DNA from: UBA7446 sp049596455
Lineage (GTDB): Bacteria; Bacteroidota; Bacteroidia; Flavobacteriales; Flavobacteriaceae
Length of the DNA stretch: 64,000 nucleotides
Assembly (NCBI GenBank): GCA_049596455.1
Contig: JBMYLP010000007.1
Coordinates: forward strand, 1 to 64,000
Direction: 5' to 3'
The position numbers and the translations under genes are program-made. Position 1 is the stretch's first letter. Each line of letters starts with the position of its first letter. The notes under the pieces are model-generated. The model made no database searches, was not told the DNA's origin, and saw only the letters and a program-made list of their open reading frames with translations. Shown here piece by piece: positions 50,426 to 58,324 of this stretch.

Positions 50426-50815
50426 TTATGCTGAACCTGCATCATTAACTTCAATCCAATAGCCATTGGGGTCTTGGAAATACAACTGTTTTATGTTGTC
50501 GTTTCGTACATTGTAAGTACTGGCTTTTCCTGACCAATCAGAATAATGAATCTTTAAGGATTCGATATGTAATATGAATCCATCAAAGTTGTTTGTATTA
50601 AAAGCAACATGAACAGCTTTTACGACTTTAACTTCTGCTTCGGGGCGGGGTATTAAATGCAATTCTTTTCCTTCTCCAAGCGATAGCCATCTTGTTTTTG
50701 AATTTGATGCGGTGTTTTCGATTTCGTCAAAGCCAAATACCTTTTGGTAAAAAAAAATCGACTCGTTGACGTCTTTAACGGCAAGTGCTATGTGGTTAAA
50801 CTGGAAACCTTGCAT
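50426..50815 (-). CDS. VOC/glyoxalase-like protein
   Basis: A 129-residue single-module VOC-fold protein with two beta-alpha-beta-beta-beta units. Likely metal ligands are at family positions: His8 (FNHIALAV), Glu51 or His53 (KELHLIP), His69 (AVHVAF) and Glu122 (GYWIEVND). ATG 50815 (MQGFQFNHIAL) fits the family better than the start three codons upstream. It follows the DUF6580 gene by 17 bases on the same strand. Substrate unknown. Confidence 0.85.
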   Translation of the reverse strand: MQGFQFNHIALAVKDVNESIFFYQKVFGFDEIENTASNSKTRWLSLGEGKELHLIPRPEAEVKVVKAVHVAFNTNNFDGFILHIESLKIHYSDWSGKASTYNVRNDNIKQLYFQDPNGYWIEVNDAGSA

Positions 50816-50832
50816 GACAAGCAATTAGAAAC

Positions 50833-51318
50833 TTAGGCAAGTTGCAACCGTTGTGCGGCAAATCGATAACCAAACAACAGTACTGCGCTAAAGAACAAAT
50901 CACCCAAAATAGAGTTGACAAAAAACGGAATGGCAAGCGTAAAGCAAGTGGTAAATCCTTCGGCAGTAAGGGGGTAAAACAATACCCAAACCCCAAGGTT
51001 GGAGAGCACAAAAAACACCAAACTACTCAACAATACGGTGCCGATATTCATTTTTTTAAATGCCATTCCAATGGCGGTAATCGCCAAAAAAGAAAGGTAC
51101 ACCACAGGCGTAATTATTGAAAATCCTAAGAAGATATCGGTAACCACCATAGCCAATAATGGCATTAGGACTGCCCAGTGTTTTTTATCAAAAAAAGTAC
51201 CGGCAAAAAGTGCCACAGCAGTAATGGGTGCTACATTGGGAGGATGCGGTACTAAGCGCATCAACACGGCAACCAAAACAAAGCTCACTAAAACGGTTTC
51301 TTTTCTGCTAAACGACAT
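50833..51318 (-). CDS. DUF6580-like membrane protein, putative transporter
   Basis: A 161-residue, six-helix hydrophobic protein. LMRLVPHPPNVAPITAVALFAGTFF near the N-terminus is the family signature of DUF6580-type proteins, which resemble small S-component transporters. It is divergent from the cobalamin-riboswitch/TonB-receptor gene, with its own TACCTTTG element. A link to corrinoid or precursor uptake is suggested by location only; the riboswitch itself is on the other strand and does not cover this gene. Confidence 0.7.
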   Translation of the reverse strand: MSFSRKETVLVSFVLVAVLMRLVPHPPNVAPITAVALFAGTFFDKKHWAVLMPLLAMVVTDIFLGFSIITPVVYLSFLAITAIGMAFKKMNIGTVLLSSLVFFVLSNLGVWVLFYPLTAEGFTTCFTLAIPFFVNSILGDLFFSAVLLFGYRFAAQRLQLA

Positions 51319-51335
51319 AAAACAAAGTTCTTACG

Positions 51336-51343
51336 CAAAGGTA
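51336..51343 (-). promoter_or_regulatory. Promoter -7 element for the DUF6580 gene
   Basis: Minus-strand TACCTTTG, 17 bases from the ATG at 51318. It is back to back with the same octamer on the plus strand at 51386-51393. Confidence 0.5.
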
Positions 51344-51385
51344 TATTTTTTTTTATCCATAACCTATACGTGCCCAAGAAAGCTG

Positions 51386-51393
51386 TACCTTTG
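51386..51393 (+). promoter_or_regulatory. Promoter -7 element for the B12 riboswitch transcript
   Basis: TACCTTTG just before the riboswitch gives a predicted start near 51400, so that the whole RNA element is transcribed. Confidence 0.55.
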
Positions 51394-51401
51394 GAATAGC
51401 T

Positions 51402-51593
51402 TTTAGGTTCTTTTGTAGTGAAAGATGAAAAGGGAAAAAGGTGCAAGTCCTTTGCTGTTCCCGCAACTGTAAGTACTACAATAGTTCAATGCTTCAAGCC
51501 ACTGTGCGCTTCGGCGTGTGGGAAGGCACATTGAACAGTACAAGTCAGGAGACCTGCCTAAAAGAGTCATGCTGCTAGTGCTCGGGATAAGCA
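51402..51593 (+). promoter_or_regulatory. Cobalamin (B12) riboswitch with expression-platform hairpin
   Basis: The conserved core is present in order: AGGGAA (51431-51436), GGTGCAAGTCC (51440-51450), TTCCCGCAACTGTAAG (51458-51473), GCCACTG (51498-51504), GGGAAGG (51520-51526) and the B12 box GTCAGGAGACCTGCC (51544-51558). Downstream, TGCT (51579-51582) pairs with AGCA (51590-51593); its loop includes CGGGA (51583-51587), complementary to TCCCG (51459-51463) in the L5 loop, the kissing-loop arrangement of B12 riboswitches. Bound cobalamin should lower expression of the TonB receptor starting 28 bases later. Confidence 0.95.
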
Positions 51594-51621
51594 TCATCAG
51601 TTTATTTTAGGTAGATACAAC

Positions 51622-53463
51622 ATGAAATACATGGTAGTCTTACTGCTCTGCTGTGTAGCAGTACAGGCACAAGAACGTTTAGATGAGGTTATCGTTACAG
51701 ATTCTCGTATTCCCAAATCAAGAAAAAACAGCGGAAAAGCGGTGGTGAAAATAACCGCTAAAGAAATAGCAAAAAACAAAGGGATATCGCTAGCGCAACT
51801 CCTAAATCAATATGCGGGAATGTATATTTCTGGAGCGCAGATGCACCCCGGACAAAATTTGTCCTATAACATTCGTGGTGGCAATAACCGCCAGGTGTTG
51901 GTGCGTATAGACGGTGTGGTGGTCAGCGACCCATCACAAATTGAATCTGAATTTGATTTACGCCTTCTTGCGCAGGATCAAATTGCGTCTATTGAGGTGG
52001 TAAAAGGAGCATCGAGTAGCCTTTATGGTAGCGGTGCGGCAACTGCCGTGATTGATATCACTACTAAAAACACAGCCACTAAAAAGACAAGCTTGAACGT
52101 TAGGCGCGAATGGGGTACGCAAAATTCCCATGACCAAAAATTGGGCTCGCTGTCTGATGTGCAAAGGCAGTATTTGCAACTACAGCGCAGCGTTGCCAAG
52201 ATTGGGCTTAGTGCTTCTATAAATCGCTTTACTTCCGACGGTATGTCGTCTGTGGTGGGAACAGAAAACGATGCCGTTACTAAAGAAAATATCCAATTTA
52301 ATGCCAAAAGCCAGTATGAAGGACCGTGGGCTTGGATGGCATTTTACCAGCGTGATATGATCGATTCGGACTATGATGCTACCTTTCCCACCTATGCAGA
52401 TGCTGCAAATAGCTTTCTGAGTAAAAACCACCGTTATGGCTTTGCGCCTTCGTTTAACAAAGGCAAATCGAGTGTGCAAGCACATGTGTCGTGGTCGGAT
52501 ACGGAACGTGATTTTGCAAGTAATTTCCCCATTAACTATACCTCAAATGTATTTACTTCAGAGTTTACGTGGCGTTATCGTGCATCGGAAAAGCTAACCC
52601 TTTTGGGCGGTGGTTTGGTTCAGGATATTCGTTCAAAAAGTTCTAATGCTGCAAATGGTTTTGAGCACGATAATGTAGCCTTTTTTGTAAGTGCACAATG
52701 GCAACACCAAAAAGGATACGCATTGCAACTAAGCGGTAGAAATACGGTGCACAGTGCCTTTGGTGCGCATCAAACATTTACTGTAAACCCCTATTATGTG
52801 TTTTCTTTTGCTGATGAAAGTTATTGGAAACTTTTTAGCTCTTTAGCTACTTCTTTTATTGCGCCTTCGCAGTATAAAATGTTTGATCCAAATTACGGGA
52901 ATCTCAGCTTAGCGCCCGAAGAAAACAAAACTCTTGAGTCTGGTGTAGAATATGTTTCCACCAATAGTCGTATTACCATAGTTGGGTTTGAACGGGAAGA
53001 GACCAATGTTATTGATTTTGTGTTGCTTCCCGACTTTTCTGGGCAGTACCGAAACAATGCCAAAACGTATAAAGTAAAAGGGGTAGAGATAGCAGGAGAC
53101 TTTTCATTTAAAAACCTAACGCTTCAAGCCAATTACACGTTTGTGGAAAAGGTGAAGCAAGACCCAATACGACTACCAAAGCATGCGGCTAATTTAGGAG
53201 TAAGCTATGATAGACCAAAAGCGCAATGGGGCGCGCATTTGCGTTATGTGGGTTCACGTAGCGACACCAATTTTGAAAACGGCAAGCGCGTTCATCTGGC
53301 CGCATTTACTCTAGTGGATACTCGTGTATCGTTTCCAAATCTCATTGGCGATGCTTCGGCAAGCCTGTCATTGACCAATGTGTTTGACGCAGCATATACC
53401 GAATTTTATGGCTTTACAACGCTGGGAAGAAATCTGAATATTGGACTGCAGTATGCGTTTTAG
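51622..53463 (+). CDS. btuB: TonB-dependent outer-membrane receptor, probably for cobalamin
   Basis: A 613-residue outer-membrane receptor. A signal peptide (residues 1-16, cleavage after VQA) is followed by a TonB-box-like start RLDEVIVTDSRIP, the plug (about 35-150, NIRGGNNRQVLVRIDGVVVSDP, IEVVKGASSSLYGSGAATAVIDI) and a 22-strand-type barrel ending in aromatic LQYAF. The B12 riboswitch directly upstream identifies the cargo as cobalamin or a corrinoid. No inner-membrane BtuCDF genes are adjacent. The stop overlaps that of the S41 protease by four bases. Confidence 0.92.
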   Translation: MKYMVVLLLCCVAVQAQERLDEVIVTDSRIPKSRKNSGKAVVKITAKEIAKNKGISLAQLLNQYAGMYISGAQMHPGQNLSYNIRGGNNRQVLVRIDGVVVSDPSQIESEFDLRLLAQDQIASIEVVKGASSSLYGSGAATAVIDITTKNTATKKTSLNVRREWGTQNSHDQKLGSLSDVQRQYLQLQRSVAKIGLSASINRFTSDGMSSVVGTENDAVTKENIQFNAKSQYEGPWAWMAFYQRDMIDSDYDATFPTYADAANSFLSKNHRYGFAPSFNKGKSSVQAHVSWSDTERDFASNFPINYTSNVFTSEFTWRYRASEKLTLLGGGLVQDIRSKSSNAANGFEHDNVAFFVSAQWQHQKGYALQLSGRNTVHSAFGAHQTFTVNPYYVFSFADESYWKLFSSLATSFIAPSQYKMFDPNYGNLSLAPEENKTLESGVEYVSTNSRITIVGFEREETNVIDFVLLPDFSGQYRNNAKTYKVKGVEIAGDFSFKNLTLQANYTFVEKVKQDPIRLPKHAANLGVSYDRPKAQWGAHLRYVGSRSDTNFENGKRVHLAAFTLVDTRVSFPNLIGDASASLSLTNVFDAAYTEFYGFTTLGRNLNIGLQYAF

Positions 53464-54833
53464 TCGGTAGGGCTATAAATGGCTCTGCCTTCTTCAACTT
53501 GAATTTCGTTAAATGGTAATTTCACACTGTTTGTTTTAAATGAGCTAGAGGAGGTGACTTTTCCGCTAATGTAGTCTAAGGCTTTTTTTAAAAGCGGTTC
53601 GCTGGTTTCGCCCAATATACCAAGGTTTTCTAAATCTTCGTTAAACTCAATATTAGGAGAAAAACCATCTCCGTAATCACCAAATCCAACGCTGTTAAAA
53701 ATCCCAAAGGTAATGGGTAACAACGCCCATGTGTGGTTTGGATTTTTGGTTTGCTTATTGTCGATATAATCGTAAACAATAAACGACCCAACGTTTTTCC
53801 CGTAGGTTTTGTTGCCAATAAGAACAACATCCATGTAAGGGTTTAGTCCATTTATCATCATTTCACTAGCGGAAGCAGAGCCTGAGGTAACCAAAAAAAT
53901 AACTCGCGATAACCCTAACTTAATACCCGAATCTATAATTTCAATTTCCTCATTGTACTTAGCCAATTTTTCGTTGTAAACCATTTTACCAAAAACCTTG
54001 CCCGCATGCTCGCCAGCAATAAGTCCTGCTAAAAGTTGGGAAGTATTAACGCTTCCACCTGGATTGTAACGCAAATCAAACACCAGTTCACCAATTTGCT
54101 GTGAAGCCAAATCGGTAAAAGCATTTTTTAAATCATCTTCTTGTTTTGAGGCAAAACCGTTATACATCACATAGCCTATTTTTTTACCCTCATGTTCAAT
54201 AACTTTAGAAATGTGCAATTCTTTCTCTGTAAGCTCGGTATTATTTAGCGTAACCGATGTTCCGGTAGATTGAATGGTAAGATTACTGATGCTTGCCATC
54301 GATAATGTGTAGCTCGCTTTGTTGGAAAACAATAAGGATTCATAATTTTCAACCGTTAATTGACTGCCATCTACATGCGTAAAAATATCACCGCGTTTTA
54401 TGCCTTTTTGAGTAGCATCAGTGTTTGGGAGCACGTAGCGAACGTAGCCAAAAAGATTGGAATCTGTACTTGAAATACGTCCCAAGCCAAACTTCATTCC
54501 GTTGCTAAGTGAAATCGAATTTAATTGCTTTTCCAAATCAACATAGTCATCGGTAATGACGCTAAATCTGTCATCTTTATATTTCAAACCATCAAATAGC
54601 TCTTTTGGTCCTTTGTATGATTGTATAAAGGAAGTATATTCTTTTTCGTTACTAAACTTGTTATCCGCCAAATTAGGAACCTCTTTTTGCCAATAGTACA
54701 CCGTATTCATTGCTTTATAGACAAAATCTTCAACTTCTAAATTTCTGGTTGTTGGTACTTGTATGGTATCGTCTTGATCGTCTTTACAGCCAAAAAACAG
54801 AACAAGAAACAGTAGTAGTATGAATTTTTTCAT
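53460..54833 (-). CDS. S41 peptidase lipoprotein (C-terminal processing protease family)
   Basis: A 457-residue lipoprotein with lipobox ending at Cys16 (LVLFFGC). A PDZ-like region (about 115-190) precedes the S41 catalytic domain (about 205-420). The catalytic pair is visible: Ser321 in TSGSASASE and Lys346 in TYGKNVG, exactly 25 residues apart as in Tsp and CtpB. VFDLRYNPGGSVN is also typical. It probably acts at the periplasmic face or cell surface. Convergent with btuB; a full promoter lies upstream. Confidence 0.92.
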   Translation of the reverse strand: MKKFILLLFLVLFFGCKDDQDDTIQVPTTRNLEVEDFVYKAMNTVYYWQKEVPNLADNKFSNEKEYTSFIQSYKGPKELFDGLKYKDDRFSVITDDYVDLEKQLNSISLSNGMKFGLGRISSTDSNLFGYVRYVLPNTDATQKGIKRGDIFTHVDGSQLTVENYESLLFSNKASYTLSMASISNLTIQSTGTSVTLNNTELTEKELHISKVIEHEGKKIGYVMYNGFASKQEDDLKNAFTDLASQQIGELVFDLRYNPGGSVNTSQLLAGLIAGEHAGKVFGKMVYNEKLAKYNEEIEIIDSGIKLGLSRVIFLVTSGSASASEMMINGLNPYMDVVLIGNKTYGKNVGSFIVYDYIDNKQTKNPNHTWALLPITFGIFNSVGFGDYGDGFSPNIEFNEDLENLGILGETSEPLLKKALDYISGKVTSSSSFKTNSVKLPFNEIQVEEGRAIYSPTD

Positions 54834-54864
54834 AGGTTTGATTTTTAGAGACTTAGCTAATGTA

Positions 54865-54894
54865 CAAAAATATCGAAAGCAGATGTTGTAACAA
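54865..54894 (-). promoter_or_regulatory. Promoter for the S41 protease
   Basis: On the minus strand: TTG (plus 54892-54894), 19-base spacer, TATTTTTG (54865-54872). A full -33/-7 pair, 31 bases from the ATG at 54833. Confidence 0.65.
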
Positions 54895-54913
54895 GCTGTT
54901 CACATAATCGTTA

Positions 54914-55468
54914 ATGAGACAAACACCCAATAAATCTTTGACTATCCAAATGGACGAAGGCGCATTTTTACAACGAATTCTTGCTGTTCAAGACAGTATG
55001 TTTCGGTTGGCAAAAAGGTTGCTCACTTCCACAGAAGAAGCCGAAGATGCCGTACAGGAGGTGTTGACAAAATTGTGGAAAAACATGAGTGCATTAGCAA
55101 CAATATCGAATCTTGAAGGCTACGCCATGACAATGACCAAAAACTATTGTTTGGACAGGTTAAAGTCAAAGCAAGCTACGCAGTTGCGGTTGGTGCATTT
55201 TAAGCACGATAAAGCCACAGCCTCATTAGACCAACACATTGATAATCGCGATAGTGTGGCGCAAGTTTTTGATTTTATGGAGGCGTTGCCCAAACAACAA
55301 AAACTGGTGCTTCAACTTCGTGATGTGGAACAATACGATTTTGAAACCATTGCACAAATAACCGAACTGTCAGAAGGTGCCGTAAGAGTAGCCCTCTCAC
55401 GCGCCAGAAAAACCATACGAAAACAACTCATTAAAGCTCATCAACATGGAATTGAAACAGGTTCGTAA
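54914..55468 (+). CDS. ECF-type RNA polymerase sigma factor
   Basis: A 184-residue sigma-70 family factor with only regions 2 and 4. Region 2 is AEDAVQEVLTKLWKN with NLEGYAMTMTKNYCLDRLK (about 42-80). Region 4 is LPKQQKLVLQLRDVEQYDFETIAQITELSEGAVRVALSRARKTIRKQL (about 125-175). It overlaps the next gene by 23 bases, which suggests coupled synthesis with its putative anti-sigma partner. The cassette continues with two DUF4252 genes. Confidence 0.93.
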   Translation: MRQTPNKSLTIQMDEGAFLQRILAVQDSMFRLAKRLLTSTEEAEDAVQEVLTKLWKNMSALATISNLEGYAMTMTKNYCLDRLKSKQATQLRLVHFKHDKATASLDQHIDNRDSVAQVFDFMEALPKQQKLVLQLRDVEQYDFETIAQITELSEGAVRVALSRARKTIRKQLIKAHQHGIETGS

Positions 55469-55877
55469 ATATGTAGACCACTATCTTGAGGGCAACACCA
55501 CTTTAGTGCAAGAACAAGCCTTGTTTGCTTATTTTTCTCAGGCACAGGTCGATGAAAGCTTGGTGCACTACAAGCCGTATTTTGCTGCTCTCGCGCAGCA
55601 GCGCGAGCAGCGTTTTAGCAGGAATTTTAATCCAATCAAAACATCAAAATCGCTACAGCTAAAACGCTATGCGGCAATAGCCGCAGCAGCAATTGCAGGT
55701 GTTTTTGTACTTCAGCAAACCACCATAACTTCGCAACCAACCCCAGAGGAGATTGCCTATGAAGAATTTAAAGCAAATATGTATCTCGTTGCCGAGCAGC
55801 TAAATAAAGGCAAGCAAGGCGTGGCATACATCGAAACGTTTAATCAAACCACAAACAAATTCATTAAATCCGAATAA
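55446..55877 (+). CDS. Putative anti-sigma factor, single membrane span
   Basis: A 143-residue protein: cytoplasmic N-terminal part (about 1-72) resembling short anti-sigma domains (MELKQVRKYVDHYLEGNTTLVQEQALFAYF), one membrane helix (about 73-90, KRYAAIAAAAIAGVFVLQQ) and a periplasmic tail (91-143). The first codons overlap the sigma gene by 23 bases. No zinc motif is seen. Anti-sigma function is inferred from architecture and position. Bases 55584-55611, inside the gene, form a strong GC hairpin. Confidence 0.7.
   Translation: MELKQVRKYVDHYLEGNTTLVQEQALFAYFSQAQVDESLVHYKPYFAALAQQREQRFSRNFNPIKTSKSLQLKRYAAIAAAAIAGVFVLQQTTITSQPTPEEIAYEEFKANMYLVAEQLNKGKQGVAYIETFNQTTNKFIKSE
55584..55611 (+). repeat. 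GC-rich hairpin inside the anti-sigma gene
   Basis: GCTG(CT)CTCGCGC pairs with GCGCGAGCAGC around an AGCA loop: 11 bp with a 2-base bulge. It stands out in an AT-rich gene. It could slow translation or protect the mRNA, or be a chance result of coding AAALAQQREQR. Confidence 0.4.
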
Positions 55878-55878
55878 C

Positions 55879-56433
55879 ATGAAAAAGAAGATAATTTTAG
55901 TTGCCCTTTTTACCCTATCGCTAAGTTGGGGGCAAGACGTATTTGAAAAATACGAATATGACGATAGCGTGAGCTATTTTTCCATTAGCCCAAAAATGTT
56001 TGAGATGCTAGCAAAACTTAGCATTGAAACCAACGACCCAGAGGCAGATCAATTCCTATCACTCGTACAAGAAATAGAATCGTTTAAGGTAATTACCACC
56101 GAAAGCACCGATATTGCTGGTGAGATTCAGCGTTGGGTTGACAAGCACATAAAGGCAGTAAAAATGGAAGAGTTGATGCGTGTACGCGACAAGGAAGCCT
56201 ATGTAAATTTCTATGTAAAATCGGCGCGAAACGATGATTTGGTCAAGGAACTTTTGATGTTTGTAACCGATATCAATACTAAACAAATCAATTTGGGTGA
56301 CCGCAAACCCGAAACGGTGTTGCTGCATTTAAGCGGCGATATTGACCTGACGCAAATTTCCAAACTGGTCAATCAAATGAACCTTCCCGGCGGACAGCAA
56401 TTAGGCAAATTAAATGAAAAAGAAAATGAATAA
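55879..56433 (+). CDS. DUF4252 protein, exported
   Basis: A 184-residue protein of the DUF4252 family of Bacteroidota. Signal peptide (about 1-19, ALFTLSLSWG then QDVFEKYEYDD). FSISPKMFEMLAKLSIE and ESFKVITTES are family motifs. There is no lipobox Cys. It is one base after the anti-sigma gene and overlaps the second DUF4252 gene by 20 bases. Its location suggests it works with, or is controlled by, the ECF sigma factor. Function unknown. Confidence 0.8.
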   Translation: MKKKIILVALFTLSLSWGQDVFEKYEYDDSVSYFSISPKMFEMLAKLSIETNDPEADQFLSLVQEIESFKVITTESTDIAGEIQRWVDKHIKAVKMEELMRVRDKEAYVNFYVKSARNDDLVKELLMFVTDINTKQINLGDRKPETVLLHLSGDIDLTQISKLVNQMNLPGGQQLGKLNEKENE

Positions 56434-56947
56434 GCTTTGGTTTTATATTGTTGCTTTGGCGTTGGTGGGTTGTTCCACCACGCCAAGCATTCAAGAATAC
56501 TATGTGTCTAAATCCGAAGACCCGAATTTTCTGGTTATTGACATTCCAACATCTATTTTAGGAATAGACAACAATTCTCTCTCGCAAGAGGAGGAAGAGG
56601 CTTTAAGTTCATTTCAAAAACTCAACGTGTTGTTGTTTCGTAAAACAGTAGCAAATGCCGATCAACTACCAGCAGAATTATCCGTTGTGCGTTCCATTAT
56701 CGACAATAAATCCTTTGAACCGCTATTGGTTATGAGCGATAGGCAATATTCAGGGAAACTCGTTTTGGAAGGAACAGTAGATAAGCCCGATGAGATTGTG
56801 TTTTTTGGGGCTGCCGATGAAGGTTTTGTGTTGGCGCGCCTTATTGGGCGTGATATGCAAGTGGAAAAAGCCATGCTGTTGGCAAATGCCATTCAGCGCG
56901 GAAATGGACTGCAAAACGCAGCAAAAGCCTTAGGCGGATTGTTCTAA
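56414..56947 (+). CDS. DUF4252 lipoprotein
   Basis: A 177-residue lipoprotein with lipobox at Cys20 (ALALVGCSTTP). The mature part resembles the DUF4252 family but with low similarity to its neighbour (EDPNFLVIDIPTSILGI; LNVLLFRKT). It overlaps the previous gene by 20 bases, so the two are probably translated together and may form a pair, one soluble, one lipid-anchored. Its stop overlaps purB's stop by four bases. Confidence 0.75.
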   Translation: MKKKMNKLWFYIVALALVGCSTTPSIQEYYVSKSEDPNFLVIDIPTSILGIDNNSLSQEEEEALSSFQKLNVLLFRKTVANADQLPAELSVVRSIIDNKSFEPLLVMSDRQYSGKLVLEGTVDKPDEIVFFGAADEGFVLARLIGRDMQVEKAMLLANAIQRGNGLQNAAKALGGLF

Positions 56948-58287
56948 ATTCCCGTATAATTTTCGGGACGCAATGCGTGAAGCGTGGCTTTTACTTCAGC
57001 TGAAACATCTAATGTTTCTATAAACTCACGGATAGCGGTTTCGTCAATGTGTGAATTGGTCCGTGTTAGTGCCTTGAGCGCCTCGTAAGGTTTTGGATAG
57101 CCTTCACGCCTTAAAATAGTTTGAATAGCCTCTGCAAGTACCGCCCAGTTTTGATCTAAGTCCTGTTGTATTTTTTCTTTGTTTACCAAAAGTTTTCCCA
57201 TCCCTTTTGACAGCGATGTAAAGCTGATGAGCATATGTGCCATGGGAATACCTGCATTTCTGAGAACAGTGCTGTCGGTAAGGTCACGTTGTAATCTGGA
57301 AATAGGTAATTTTTCTGCCAAATGCGAAAGCAATGCATTGGCTATGCCGAGATTACCTTCTGCGTTTTCAAAATCAATAGGATTTACTTTGTGTGGCATT
57401 GCCGATGAACCCACTTCACCTTCTTTAATTTGCTGCTTAAAGTAATCCATGGAAATATACGTCCAAATATCACGAGCAAAATCAATCAAAATGGTATTGA
57501 TGCGCCTTTGCGCATCGCAAAGCGCCGCATAGTGGTCGTAATGTTCAATTTGTGTGGTAGGGAAGGAGTGATGTAATCCCAATGTTTTTTCAACAAATGC
57601 CGTTCCAAAAGCCTTCCAGTCAATATCGGGATAGGCTACATGATGCGCATTGTAATTTCCTGTTGCTCCACCAAATTTGGCTGCCATAGGCACTTGCTTA
57701 AGTAACTTGATTTGTTCCTCAATACGCATTTTGAACACGGTAAGTTCTTTATCCAATCGTGTAGGTGAGGCAGGCTGACCGTGTGTGCGTGCCAACATGG
57801 GCGTATTTGCGCATTGCGCAATCAGCGCATCGAAAGCGAGCAAGACTTCTTGCAATGCTGTTAGGTACACTTTTTCGTAGGCTTCTTTAACAGATAGCGG
57901 AATAGCGGTGTTGTTTACATCTTGCGACGTCAACCCAAAATGGATAAACTCCTTGTAGGCACCCACATTAAGGTCGTCAAAAATTTGTTTTAAGAAATAC
58001 TCTACGGCTTTTACATCGTGGTTGGTTTCCTTTTCAATGTCCTTAATTGTTTGTGCTTGATCAAGGCTAAAATGGCGATATACGCTACGTAATTCTTCAA
58101 AAAGTGCTGTTGGGAAATCGGCTAGTTGCGGCAACGGAAGTTCGCAAAGTGCAATAAAATATTCTACTTCAACTCGTACGCGATATTGAATCAACCCAAA
58201 CTCAGAAAAATAAGGACTTAAGGATTTGGTTTTAGCACGATAGCGCCCATCTACAGGTGAAATTGCGCTTAGTTTGTTTAGTAGCAT
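56944..58287 (-). CDS. purB: Adenylosuccinate lyase
   Basis: PurB catalyses two fumarate-releasing steps in purine synthesis (SAICAR and adenylosuccinate). The 447 residues show SPVDGRYRAKTKSLSPYFSEF, the catalytic His in ARTHGQPASPT and the superfamily signature GSSAMPHKVNPIDFENAEGN (about 290-309). The form with an early SPVDGRY is the E. coli type. It is a single gene with a TACCTTTG element 14 bases upstream. purL is at 31.6 kb. Confidence 0.97.
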   Translation of the reverse strand: MLLNKLSAISPVDGRYRAKTKSLSPYFSEFGLIQYRVRVEVEYFIALCELPLPQLADFPTALFEELRSVYRHFSLDQAQTIKDIEKETNHDVKAVEYFLKQIFDDLNVGAYKEFIHFGLTSQDVNNTAIPLSVKEAYEKVYLTALQEVLLAFDALIAQCANTPMLARTHGQPASPTRLDKELTVFKMRIEEQIKLLKQVPMAAKFGGATGNYNAHHVAYPDIDWKAFGTAFVEKTLGLHHSFPTTQIEHYDHYAALCDAQRRINTILIDFARDIWTYISMDYFKQQIKEGEVGSSAMPHKVNPIDFENAEGNLGIANALLSHLAEKLPISRLQRDLTDSTVLRNAGIPMAHMLISFTSLSKGMGKLLVNKEKIQQDLDQNWAVLAEAIQTILRREGYPKPYEALKALTRTNSHIDETAIREFIETLDVSAEVKATLHALRPENYTGI

Positions 58288-58301
58288 ATGATTTCAAAAT
58301 G

Positions 58302-58309
58302 CAAAGGTA
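58302..58309 (-). promoter_or_regulatory. Promoter -7 element for purB
   Basis: Minus-strand TACCTTTG, 14 bases from the purB ATG. Confidence 0.5.
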
Positions 58310-58324
58310 GAGATTTTCGTCTTT

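Noticed and set aside
51319..51621. Riboswitch controlling the DUF6580 gene as well
   Set aside because: The aptamer is encoded on the plus strand downstream of a plus-strand promoter; the minus-strand transcript starts after 51336 and does not include it.
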